Assembly: GCA_037444685.1 (NCBI GenBank)
Contig: JBBILX010000003.1
Coordinates: 124,001-188,000 of the forward strand
Length of the DNA stretch: 64,000 bases
Direction: 5' to 3'
DNA from: UBA964 sp037444685
GTDB taxonomy: Bacteria > Pseudomonadota > Gammaproteobacteria > Steroidobacterales > Steroidobacteraceae
Position 1 is the first letter of the stretch; each line of letters starts with the position of its first letter. This document shows positions 51,587-59,901 of the stretch, in pieces. Made by a program: the position numbers and the translations under genes. A model generated the notes under the pieces. It was not told where the DNA came from. It was given only the letters and a program-made list of their open reading frames with translations, and made no database searches.

Positions 51587-53787
51587 GACCAGGCCGCAAC
51601 GTGCTGCGCATCGCGGTAGCCGTCGCCGCGGTGATCGTCGCCCTCGCCGCGCTCGCGCTGTCGGCGCAGAACTCGGCACAGTTCGGGCGGCTGCAGCCGT
51701 GGATCCTGCTCGTCAGCCTGGCCGGCGTGGTGCTGTTCGGCGTGCTGATCGCGCGCAAGATCGTCCAGCTCGTGCGTGCCTGGCGGGAGCATGCGCCCGG
51801 CTCGCGGTTGACGACGCGCACGGTGGGCGTGTTCGGCATGCTGGTCGTGTTGCCGCTGATCACGGTCTACGTGTTCTCGCTCGAGTTCCTCGACCGCGGC
51901 ATCGATAGCTGGTTCCGGGTCGAAATAAAGCAGGGCCTCAACGACGCGCTGGTGCTGTCGCGGGCCGCGCTCGACCTGCGCATGCGCGAACACGCCGAGC
52001 GCACCGAGCTCTATGCGCAGCGGCTCGCCGCGGCAGGCGACCTCGAGGCGATCCTGACCCTCGATGCCGAGCGGCGTGCAAGCGGCGCCCGCGATCTCGT
52101 GCTCTACGGCGAGCACGAGCGCATCGTCGCGGCGAGCCTCGGCGGGGCGATCGAGGCCCTGCCGGAGCGGCCGCCCGCCGACCTCGTACGCCAGGTCAGT
52201 GAAGGCCGGCCTTTCGTGATGCTCGAGCCGCTCAACGAGGGCGAGTACGTGATCCGCACCGCGGCGCCCGTGCCGCGCGGTGGCGAGAAGCGCTACCTGG
52301 TCGCGACTTACGAGGTGCCGCGGCAACTCGCGGCGCTCGCCGATGCCGTGCAGCGCTCGTATTCGCAGTACGGCGATCTCGCGGCGCTGCGCGAACCTCT
52401 CAAGTACAGCTTCCGCCTGACGCTCACCATGGTGCTGCTCGTGACCATGCTCGCGGCGATCTATGGCGCGATCTTCTTCGCCCAGCTCCTGTTCAAGCCG
52501 GTGCAGGATCTCATGCAGGGCACGCGCGCCGTCGCCAAGGGCGACTTCGGCACGCGACTGCCGCTGACCTCGCGGGACGAAATGGGCTTCCTCGTGCACT
52601 CATTCAACGACATGACCAAGCGTCTGCGCCGCGCCCGCGAGGAGACCGAGCGCAGCAGGCAGGAGGTCGAGCGGGAGCGCGAGCGCCTCGCCGTGATCCT
52701 GGCGCGCCTGTCGACGGGCGTGCTCGTGGTCGATCGCGATCTGCGGCTGCGGATCGCCAACGATGCGGCCGGCAGCATTCTCGGGGTCGACCTCGCGAAC
52801 AGGGTCGGCCAGTCGCTGGTTGAACTCGCGGCGGGCCGCGAGCCGCTGCGGCAGTTCGTCGAACCCGTCCGGGCGCGCTTCGCCGGCGGTCGAGAGGAGT
52901 GGCGCGAGCAGATCGAACTCGCGGCCGATTCGGGCACGCGCGTGCTGATCTGCGCCTGCGTCGCGCTGCCCGACGACGGCGGTGGCGAGCGTAGCTACGT
53001 GCTGGTGGTCGACGAGGTCACGCGGCTGCTGCAGGCACAGCGCGACGCGGCCTGGGGCGAGGTGGCGCGCCGCCTCGCACATGAGATCAAGAATCCGTTG
53101 ACGCCGATCCAGCTCGCGGCCGAGCGGGTGCAGCGGCGCATCGGCGGCAGCCTGCCTCCCGCCGACGCGCAGGTGCTCGAGCGCGCCACGGACACCATCG
53201 TCCACCAGGTCGAGCACATGAAGCGCATGGTCAACGCCTTCAGCGAGTATGCGCGTGCGCCCGAGATGCACGTCGCCGCATTCGAGCTCAACAGGCTCGT
53301 GGCCGAGACGGCCGAACTGTTCCGGCCCGGCGAGGGTGCCGTCGAGATCGTCACGCGGCTCGACCCGGCCGTCGGCGTGATCGAGGCCGACCGTGGCCGG
53401 GTGCGCCAGATCCTCAACAACCTGCTCACGAATGCGATCGAGGCGCTCGAGGGCGTCGCCGGTGCCCGCATCGAGGTCTCGACCGAATCGCTCGCCCGCG
53501 AGGATGCCGCCGGTCTAGTCGTGATCACGGTCTGCGACAATGGCCCGGGCTTTGCGCGCGAGCTGTTACCCCGTATCTTCGACCCGTACGTGACCAGCAA
53601 GCCGCGCGGCACCGGTCTTGGGCTCGCGATCGTCAAGAAGATCGTCGAGGAGCACGGTGGCAGCATCGAGGCCGAAAACCGTCCCGAAGGCGGCGGGCGT
53701 GTGCGTGTTATGTTGCCGGTCAGGCATGGCGCGCGGCTGACGGTCCCGCTCGAGCGGCGGGTGGAGCTGCGCAAGGAGCGGGCATGA
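51583..53787 (+). CDS. ntrY: NtrY-like membrane sensor histidine kinase
   Basis: A 734-residue protein: three N-terminal helices with a periplasmic loop, then TM (about 285-305), HAMP (KPVQDLMQGTRAVAKGDFGTRL), PAS (about 380-480), HisKA with the phospho-His in RRLAHEIKNPLTPIQLAAERV, and ATPase N/G boxes (ILNNLLTNAIEAL, GPGFARELLPRIFDPY, GTGLGLAIVKKI). GTG 51583 gives a GTGA overlap with the DUF4390 gene. Its partner is the following response regulator. Confidence 0.94.
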   Translation: MRPGRNVLRIAVAVAAVIVALAALALSAQNSAQFGRLQPWILLVSLAGVVLFGVLIARKIVQLVRAWREHAPGSRLTTRTVGVFGMLVVLPLITVYVFSLEFLDRGIDSWFRVEIKQGLNDALVLSRAALDLRMREHAERTELYAQRLAAAGDLEAILTLDAERRASGARDLVLYGEHERIVAASLGGAIEALPERPPADLVRQVSEGRPFVMLEPLNEGEYVIRTAAPVPRGGEKRYLVATYEVPRQLAALADAVQRSYSQYGDLAALREPLKYSFRLTLTMVLLVTMLAAIYGAIFFAQLLFKPVQDLMQGTRAVAKGDFGTRLPLTSRDEMGFLVHSFNDMTKRLRRAREETERSRQEVERERERLAVILARLSTGVLVVDRDLRLRIANDAAGSILGVDLANRVGQSLVELAAGREPLRQFVEPVRARFAGGREEWREQIELAADSGTRVLICACVALPDDGGGERSYVLVVDEVTRLLQAQRDAAWGEVARRLAHEIKNPLTPIQLAAERVQRRIGGSLPPADAQVLERATDTIVHQVEHMKRMVNAFSEYARAPEMHVAAFELNRLVAETAELFRPGEGAVEIVTRLDPAVGVIEADRGRVRQILNNLLTNAIEALEGVAGARIEVSTESLAREDAAGLVVITVCDNGPGFARELLPRIFDPYVTSKPRGTGLGLAIVKKIVEEHGGSIEAENRPEGGGRVRVMLPVRHGARLTVPLERRVELRKERA

Positions 53788-55157
53788 GTGCTGCGCGGAT
53801 TCTCGTCGTCGACGACGAGTCGGACATCAGGAGCCTGCTCCGGGAGATCCTCTCCGAGGAAGGGTACGAGGTCGAGGTCGCGTCCAATGCGGCCGAGGCT
53901 CGCGCCCTGCGCGCGCGGGCCGCACCCGATCTCGTGCTGCTCGACATCTGGATGCCAGACACCGACGGCATCACGCTGCTGCGCGAGTGGTCCGACACGA
54001 GCGAGGACGGCTGCCCCGTGGTGATGATGTCGGGTCACGGCACGGTCGAGACCGCAGTCGAGGCAACGCGGCTCGGCGCTTTCGATTTCGTCGAGAAGCC
54101 CCTTTCGCTCGCCAAGCTGCTGCGTACGGTCGAGCGCGCGCTCGAGGCAGGCCGTCGCCGACGCGGCGGAGGCAGGCTGTTCGCCGCCGGAGTCGTGGCG
54201 CCCGTGGGCAGGAGCCGCGCAATGCAGGCGCTGCGCGCAGAGTTGCAGCAGTTCGCGCCGCTCGACACGTCCGTCATGCTGATCGGCGAGCCCGGCACGG
54301 GTCGGGAGACCTTCGCGCGCTTTCTGCACGGCTCGTCACCGCGCGCCTCACGCCCTTTCGTGACGGTGGTGGGCAGTGCGCTGCGCGACGTCGATGCCGA
54401 GCTCGCGCTGGTCGGCCGGGAGGGCGCGGGCGAGCCGCGGGGGCTGCTCGAGCAGGCCGGCAGCGGCACCCTGTTCGTCAATGAGCTCGAGGAGCTGCCC
54501 GTGGCGGCGCAGCGAGTGCTGCTCGGCGTGCTCGAGAGCGGGCGGTTCACGCGTCTCGGGGGCACCGAGCCGGTCGCGTTCACTGCCCGCGTCGTCAGCT
54601 CTGCACGCCCCGGTGTCGAGAGCCGTGCCGGTACGGCGCCGGAGTCCCTGCGGCGCGAGCTGTTTGCGCGGCTCAGCGGTCTGATCGTGCGCGTGCCGGC
54701 GCTGCGCGACTATGCCGAAGACGTACCCGAGCTGCTGCGTTACTACGTCGACCGGCTCGTCGATGCCGAGGGTCTGCCGTTCCGGCGCTTCAGCGTCGCC
54801 GCGCAGAACCGGTTGCGCAACTACCCCTGGCCCGACAACGTGCGCGAGCTGCGCAATCTCGTCCAGCGGTTGCTGATCCGTGGCGGCGCCGAGGAAATCC
54901 GACTCGAGGAGACCGAGGCGGAACTCGCGACCCAGGTGCCGAGCGCCGAGCCGCTCGTCAAGCAGGATCTGCTCGCGCTGCCGCTGCGCGAGGCACGCGA
55001 GCACTTCGAGCGCGCCTACCTGCAACAGCAGCTCCTGCTCTGCAACGGCAAGGTCGGGCAGCTCGCCAAGCGCGTGGGCATGGAACGCACGCATCTGTAC
55101 CGCAAGCTGCGATCGCTGGGGGTGGATTTCCGCAGCGTTGGCGACGACGAAGGCTGA
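53784..55157 (+). CDS. ntrX: NtrX-like response regulator with degenerate AAA+ domain
   Basis: A 457-residue protein. The receiver domain looks intact (Asp10-Asp11, phospho-Asp54, Lys105 in FVEKP). In the AAA+ domain Walker A reads GEPGTGRE (168-175; Lys replaced by Arg174). The GAFTGA loop that contacts sigma54 is missing, and Walker B is LFVNELEEL with Asn233 in place of Asp. The Fis-type C-terminal helix-turn-helix is intact (GKVGQLAKRVGMERTHLYRKL). It probably binds DNA as a conventional regulator without activating sigma54. It overlaps ntrY by 4 nt. Confidence 0.93.
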   Translation: MSAARILVVDDESDIRSLLREILSEEGYEVEVASNAAEARALRARAAPDLVLLDIWMPDTDGITLLREWSDTSEDGCPVVMMSGHGTVETAVEATRLGAFDFVEKPLSLAKLLRTVERALEAGRRRRGGGRLFAAGVVAPVGRSRAMQALRAELQQFAPLDTSVMLIGEPGTGRETFARFLHGSSPRASRPFVTVVGSALRDVDAELALVGREGAGEPRGLLEQAGSGTLFVNELEELPVAAQRVLLGVLESGRFTRLGGTEPVAFTARVVSSARPGVESRAGTAPESLRRELFARLSGLIVRVPALRDYAEDVPELLRYYVDRLVDAEGLPFRRFSVAAQNRLRNYPWPDNVRELRNLVQRLLIRGGAEEIRLEETEAELATQVPSAEPLVKQDLLALPLREAREHFERAYLQQQLLLCNGKVGQLAKRVGMERTHLYRKLRSLGVDFRSVGDDEG

Positions 55158-55234
55158 CGCGACCGTCGCGATGCATGACGCGGTTGTAGACCGAGCGGAC
55201 CTCGGCGGCGAGCGACGGAGGGGCGGGAGTGTCG

Positions 55235-56791
55235 ATGAACGCTGCTGAGGGGCGCAGCGCGCCCCGCGGTCGGCTCGCGCGCGCGCTCGATGCGATCGAG
55301 CGGCTCGGCAACAGGCTGCCCGATCCGGCCCTGCTGTTCCTGCTGCTGCTGCTGGCGGTCGCGCTGCTGTCGGCCTGGCTGTCGACGCTGACGTTCAGCG
55401 AGATCGATCCGCGCAGCGGCGAGCCGATCGTCGTGCGCAACCTGCTCGCGCCCGACAGCCTCACGGCCTTCATGTCGCAGCTCGTCAGTACCTTCGTCGA
55501 CTTTCCGCCGCTCGGTGTCGTACTTGTCGCGATGCTCGGCATCGGCGTCGCCGAACACACGGGCTTCATCAACGCGGCGCTGCGTGCGCTGCTCGCCGTC
55601 ACGCGGCGGAGCCTTCTGACCCCGGTGGTCATCACCGTCGGCATCGTCAGCCACGTCGCCGTCGATGCCGGCTACGTACTGGTGATTCCGCTGGGCGGCC
55701 TGATCTTCCACACCGCGGGACGGCATCCGCTCGCCGGTATCGCCGCAGCCTTTGCCGGGGTCTCCGGTGGCTTCAGCGCCAACTTCGTGCCGTCGTCGCT
55801 GGACCCTATGCTGTCCGGCATCTCCCAGGCGGCCGCGCAGATCCTCGATCCGTCGGCGAGCGTCAACCCGCTCAACAACTGGTTCTTCACGCTTTCGTCC
55901 TCGTTCCTCATCATCGCGGTCGGCTGGCTGCTGACCGACCGCGTCATCGAACCGCGGCTGGCTGGGACGGCCGTCGACGGGGACGTCAGCGAGCTGCCAC
56001 GGGCGGAGGCCGTCGATGCCCGACAGCGGCGCGCACTGGCGGCCGCGAGCATCGCGCTGCTCGCAGGCCTTGTCGCGCTCGCGGCGAGCGCCGCGCCGGC
56101 CGGCTCGGCGTGGCGAAACGCGAGCGGTGCGCTGACGGCGACCGATGCGCCGCTGATGAAGTCCATCGTCGCGCTGATCTTCGTGCTGTTCGTGATCCCA
56201 GGCGTGGTGTACGGCTATCTCGCCGGCACCGTGAAGTCGCATCGCGACATCATCGCTGGCATGGCCAAGGCGATGAGCGGCATGGGCTACTACATCGTCA
56301 TGGCGTTCTTCGCCGCGCAGTTCATCGCCGCCTTCGGGCAGTCGAATCTCGGTGCGCTGCTCGCGGTCAAGGGCGCTGATGCGCTGCGCAGTGCCGGCCT
56401 GCCGCTGCAGGTGACTCTTATCGGCATCGTGCTGCTGACTGCGTCGATCAACCTGCTGATCGGATCCGCCTCGGCGAAGTGGGCATTGATCGCGCCGGTG
56501 TTCGTACCGATGCTGATGCAGCTCGGCGTCTCCCCGGACCTCACCCAGGCGGCCTACCGGGTCGGCGATTCAAGCACCAACATCATCACGCCGCTGCTGC
56601 CGTACTTCCCGCTGATCGTCGTGTTCTGCCGCCGCTACGTCCAATCCGCCGGAATAGGCACCGTCGTCGCGCTGATGCTGCCCTACTCGGTCACGCTGCT
56701 CGTCGCCTGGTCGGCGTGGCTGATCGCGTTCTGGTCGCTCGGCTTGCCGCTCGGCCTGCAGTCGTCGCACGACTACCCGACGGCGCGCTGA
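55235..56791 (+). CDS. AbgT-family transporter
   Basis: A 518-residue membrane protein with about 12 helices. Family motifs include LPDPALLFLLLLLAVALLS, HVAVDAGYVLVIPLGGLIF, SGGFSANFVPSSLDPMLSG and SSTNIITPLLPYFPLI (read as separate pieces). AbgT proteins import p-aminobenzoyl-glutamate or export sulfonamides. ATG 55235 has GGAG 5 nt upstream; GTG 55229 is an alternative. It follows ntrX by 77 nt. Confidence 0.92.
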   Translation: MNAAEGRSAPRGRLARALDAIERLGNRLPDPALLFLLLLLAVALLSAWLSTLTFSEIDPRSGEPIVVRNLLAPDSLTAFMSQLVSTFVDFPPLGVVLVAMLGIGVAEHTGFINAALRALLAVTRRSLLTPVVITVGIVSHVAVDAGYVLVIPLGGLIFHTAGRHPLAGIAAAFAGVSGGFSANFVPSSLDPMLSGISQAAAQILDPSASVNPLNNWFFTLSSSFLIIAVGWLLTDRVIEPRLAGTAVDGDVSELPRAEAVDARQRRALAAASIALLAGLVALAASAAPAGSAWRNASGALTATDAPLMKSIVALIFVLFVIPGVVYGYLAGTVKSHRDIIAGMAKAMSGMGYYIVMAFFAAQFIAAFGQSNLGALLAVKGADALRSAGLPLQVTLIGIVLLTASINLLIGSASAKWALIAPVFVPMLMQLGVSPDLTQAAYRVGDSSTNIITPLLPYFPLIVVFCRRYVQSAGIGTVVALMLPYSVTLLVAWSAWLIAFWSLGLPLGLQSSHDYPTAR

Positions 56792-56869
56792 ACGTGCGGC
56801 CAGTCGGGCAACGCGGCGTGGGCAGAGCTGTCACGTCCGCGCAATGAACCCGAGTCACTGTACGTGCCC

Positions 56870-57268
56870 ATGTCGGAGCGATCACCTTCCCGTCACGGCA
56901 CAGCCCTGCGAATCGGCGTGTCGGTCGCGTTGGGCCTGGCCATCGGCCTGTTCTGGGCCCGTCGCGACCCGGCAATCGAGACGATCGCGTCAATCGCTCC
57001 GCTTGCCGGGAGCGTGCCGTCTTCGACCGTGCCGGAGGCGCCCGCGGCAGTGGTCAGATCGCCGACGGACCTTGCCGCGGCGCTGCTGCCTGCTGAGGGT
57101 CGGTCGTCCTACGCAGAGATGGATCGCGAACTGGATCCCGCCATCGCGGACGTGACCGACGAGGGCGAGCACGTGATGTGGCCGGCACCGCCGGCCGCAC
57201 CGGGGACCGGGACCGGGGCCGAGGACGTCGAGCTGATCGAGGGCGAGCCGGTCGCGGCGGGTCGCTAG
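56870..57268 (+). CDS. Small membrane or exported protein of unknown function
   Basis: A 132-residue protein with one N-terminal hydrophobic segment (GVSVALGLAIGLFWA, about 18-32), then a Pro/Ala-rich, acidic C-terminus (SSYAEMDRELDPAIADVTDEGEH in part). No known domain is seen. GTG 56864 is an alternative start, and neither start has a strong ribosome site. The strong hairpin right after its stop supports a real gene. Confidence 0.5.
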   Translation: MSERSPSRHGTALRIGVSVALGLAIGLFWARRDPAIETIASIAPLAGSVPSSTVPEAPAAVVRSPTDLAAALLPAEGRSSYAEMDRELDPAIADVTDEGEHVMWPAPPAAPGTGTGAEDVELIEGEPVAAGR

Positions 57269-57276
57269 CCGCGTCG

Positions 57277-57310
57277 AGGGCTGGGCCGCGGGGCGCCGCG
57301 GCCCAGCCCT
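57277..57310. terminator. Bidirectional hairpin between convergent genes
   Basis: Perfect 15-bp stem AGGGCTGGGCCGCGG / CCGCGGCCCAGCCCT with a 4-nt loop, between two converging genes. There is no T run on either side. Confidence 0.6.
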
Positions 57311-57334
57311 GCGCGATACCATGCAGTAAGCCCT

Positions 57335-59068
57335 TTACTGCGCTCGGCTCGGCGCGCGCTGCGCATCCGGATAGGGCAGCAGTCGGCCGAACATCGTCAG
57401 GTACATGATCCGATACACGTCGATGTTGTCGAAGCGCTCGCTGAAGGTCGTGTTCAGGAGTCGCGCGTTCAGGCCAGCCGCTCGCGCGATGATGCCGCCC
57501 GAGTAGTCACCGGTTCCCGGCCAGACGACGCCGAACTGCATGCGCTGACCGAACTGATCGGGCTCCGTCACGAACAGCGGCGACTGCCGTCCTTCCACAC
57601 CATCGACGAAGCTCGCGACCGCCGTGCTGTCCGGCATGCCGGTCGGCGAGACCGAGGAGGGGTTCACGCCGACGGTACCGGCGACGTCCGGATCGCGTCC
57701 GGGCGGCAGCACGTTCGTCGGCGGCGAGAGCCTCGAGACGTTCGGCGAGATGACCTGCATGCCGCCTGCGTCGCTGTCGGCAGCCGTCAGGATCAGTGTA
57801 CGCGGTCGCTTCCTCAGAAAGTCCAGCGCGACGCCGAAGGCCTCGTCGGCATCCCGCATCGCTTCGAGGAGTCCCACCGCATTGTCGTTATTGCCGAAAT
57901 TGTCGGTCGACTCCGGTTCGGCGACCAGCATGAAGCGGCGAGCCTCGGCCCGCTTCTGCTGACGCGCGGCACGATCGAGGATCGTGATCGCCACGTCGGT
58001 CATCTCGGCGAACGTCGGCGGATTGAAGCCCGGCTCGGCGGGATCGAAGTCGCCACGCAGGATCAGCCGCGACAATTTGCCCGGCACCACCGTATTGGCC
58101 GGCACGCCAGGACGCACGAAGCCGCGATTGATCAGGTCCTGCTCGTTGCGGTCGTTGAAGAGGTCCTGGAAGGCGAACAGGCCCAGCACTCGCGGCGCGT
58201 AGCGCGGGTTCCTGGCGAGGGCCTGGCGCAAGCGCTCGAACTCGGCCCGCGTGCGCACGACCACGTAGTCGTCATACTGCCGCGGATCGTTGCTGAGGTC
58301 GCCGCGCCCGCGTGCGTTCCACTCGGCCTGCAGGTCGAGGCCGTCCTGGCGCAGGCTCGTCCGGCTGTTGAGCGGGGCGCCGCGTTCCTGATTGACGTTG
58401 CGATGCGTGAGCGTCGCGCCCTGTGGCAGCGTGTCGGCCTCGCCGCCGCCCATGATCACCCATGGATCGACGTCGCGCCTGCCGGGCCGCCCTTGGATCA
58501 TCTGTCGCGTGATCTCCTGCCAGTTGTTGCGGTTGCCGACTTCGGCGAGAAACGCGCCGGTGCCGGGCTCGCCGATGTGTCCGTCGTTGACGACGCCGAC
58601 CGGGATGCCGCTGTTGGCCGCCTCGCGCATCAGCGACCCGTCGAAGCCGGAGAGCGAGAAGATGAAGCGATCCGTGGGCACGGCGAGATTGCCGTCGCCG
58701 TCCTTGCCGAAGGAGCCTAGGCCGTCGACCTTGTAGCCGAAGGCGTGCGTGGTCGCGCCCCCGTTCGAGGTGCCGTTGATCGCGTTCGCCATGTGTCCGC
58801 GGTAGAAGGCCATGTGACGCAACCGATCCCAGTTGAGGCTGCCATCGAGGCCCTTGTAGTACATCCGGGCGACGCCCCAGTGATTGGGCCCCGTTCCGTC
58901 GGGATGGAAGAAAATGACGTTGCCCGGCGGAAAGTAGCGGGTCTCGGCTGTCGCTGCCTGGTCGGCCTCGTACGACTGGTCAGCCAGGGTCGGATCGATC
59001 TGGCCGATCCCGAGCACCAGCGCAGTCGCGATCGCCATCGTCGAGGTGCGCAGAAGTCTCTCGTTCAT
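57335..59068 (-). CDS. Exported alkaline phosphatase
   Basis: A 577-residue protein of the PhoA superfamily with a signal peptide (about residues 1-29). Motifs: VIFFHPDGTGPNHWG (metal-site start), the nucleophile region GTSNGGATTHAFGYKVDG, and VVNDGHIGEPGTGAF. LTAADSDAGGMQV and VVWPGTGDYSGG lie near the C-terminus. AAGGAG precedes ATG 59068; the longer open frame upstream is antisense to argS and is rejected. A candidate Pho box and a leader hairpin lie upstream. It sits between a SPOR protein and an AbgT cluster. Confidence 0.9.
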   Translation of the reverse strand: MNERLLRTSTMAIATALVLGIGQIDPTLADQSYEADQAATAETRYFPPGNVIFFHPDGTGPNHWGVARMYYKGLDGSLNWDRLRHMAFYRGHMANAINGTSNGGATTHAFGYKVDGLGSFGKDGDGNLAVPTDRFIFSLSGFDGSLMREAANSGIPVGVVNDGHIGEPGTGAFLAEVGNRNNWQEITRQMIQGRPGRRDVDPWVIMGGGEADTLPQGATLTHRNVNQERGAPLNSRTSLRQDGLDLQAEWNARGRGDLSNDPRQYDDYVVVRTRAEFERLRQALARNPRYAPRVLGLFAFQDLFNDRNEQDLINRGFVRPGVPANTVVPGKLSRLILRGDFDPAEPGFNPPTFAEMTDVAITILDRAARQQKRAEARRFMLVAEPESTDNFGNNDNAVGLLEAMRDADEAFGVALDFLRKRPRTLILTAADSDAGGMQVISPNVSRLSPPTNVLPPGRDPDVAGTVGVNPSSVSPTGMPDSTAVASFVDGVEGRQSPLFVTEPDQFGQRMQFGVVWPGTGDYSGGIIARAAGLNARLLNTTFSERFDNIDVYRIMYLTMFGRLLPYPDAQRAPSRAQ

Positions 59069-59105
59069 GAACACGCTCCTTGGGTTCTGATGGGGTGGAC
59101 GCCTC

Positions 59106-59139
59106 GACCGTGCGCAGGCGGGGATGGCAGCGCACGGTC
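59106..59139 (-). other. Stem-loop in the alkaline phosphatase leader
   Basis: Perfect 10-bp arms GACCGTGCGC / GCGCACGGTC with a 14-nt loop, 38-71 nt before the start codon. It has no T run, so it may be an RNA structure or an operator. Confidence 0.5.
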
Positions 59140-59158
59140 TGTGGCGCACTCCATGCTC

Positions 59159-59197
59159 GGACGGCAAGGTGACGCGCTGTTGACCGATCAGTGACGG
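59159..59197 (-). promoter_or_regulatory. Candidate Pho box (11-nt period repeats)
   Basis: TGAC on the plus strand (GTCA on the minus strand) recurs at 59170, 59181 and 59192, with a weaker GGAC at 59159. The spacing is exactly 11 nt, the period of PhoB direct repeats (7 nt plus a 4-nt spacer). It lies about 100 nt upstream of the phosphatase start. The bases between are GC-rich rather than the usual AT-rich spacer. Confidence 0.5.
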
Positions 59198-59304
59198 AAG
59201 TCTGGCGCATGGCAGCGCCGGCGAAGCGGAGCCGCGTGCTGCGCGGAGGTTCAAGTGGGGGAGAGCCCCGGCTTGGCCGCCGAGCGCCCGCCAGCGCGGG
59301 ACGG

Positions 59305-59892
59305 TCAATCGCCGACGCGGATCACGAGCGGATCGAAGTCCATGCCCTGCAGTTTGCGGCGCGTCGCGTTGACTTCGGCGAGGTCGGTCAGCGGCCCGAT
59401 CCGCACGCGGTGCCAAACGTTGCTGTCGACCGCGACGCGTTGCACAGTCGCGGTGATGCCCGCGAGCGCGAGCTGGGCCCGGACGCGATGCGCGTCGTCG
59501 GCCTTCGTGAACGTGCCGGCCTGCAGCACGTAGGCGCCCGGTCGCTCGATCGTCGCCGCGGGCAGTTCCCGCCGGACCTCCGGTTCCTTCTCGGGGACGA
59601 CCACCTCGAACTTGGGCAGCATCTCGTAGAAGTCGTACTGCGACGCCGTGTCCTCGGCGCCGGGCTCCGCCGCAACTTCGGCCGCCGCGCCGGAGTCGGC
59701 GCGCGGTTCCGGTCGCGGCACGGCCTGGTCGCGCAGCAGCTGCTGCATAACGTTGCGCTGCCACGCGAAGACGGCGAGGGCGACCAGCAGGCCGGCACCG
59801 AGACCGAGACCGAATTCGCGCCAGCGGCCGGGATCGAACTGGCCGTGGCGAGTCCGCTTGTAATCGCGGCTGAGCGGGCGCGGGCTGGCCAT
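59305..59892 (-). CDS. SPOR-domain protein (FtsN-like)
   Basis: A 195-residue protein: N-terminal basic cytoplasmic stretch, a single membrane helix (GLGLGAGLLVALAVFAW, about 30-46), a Pro/Glu-rich linker, and a C-terminal SPOR domain (YVLQAGTFTKADDAHRVRAQL, VWHRVRIGPL). Its place after argS matches ftsN in many gammaproteobacteria. It binds denuded glycan at the septum. It is shorter than E. coli FtsN. Confidence 0.88.
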   Translation of the reverse strand: MASPRPLSRDYKRTRHGQFDPGRWREFGLGLGAGLLVALAVFAWQRNVMQQLLRDQAVPRPEPRADSGAAAEVAAEPGAEDTASQYDFYEMLPKFEVVVPEKEPEVRRELPAATIERPGAYVLQAGTFTKADDAHRVRAQLALAGITATVQRVAVDSNVWHRVRIGPLTDLAEVNATRRKLQGMDFDPLVIRVGD

Positions 59893-59901
59893 GCCGCGAA
59901 T

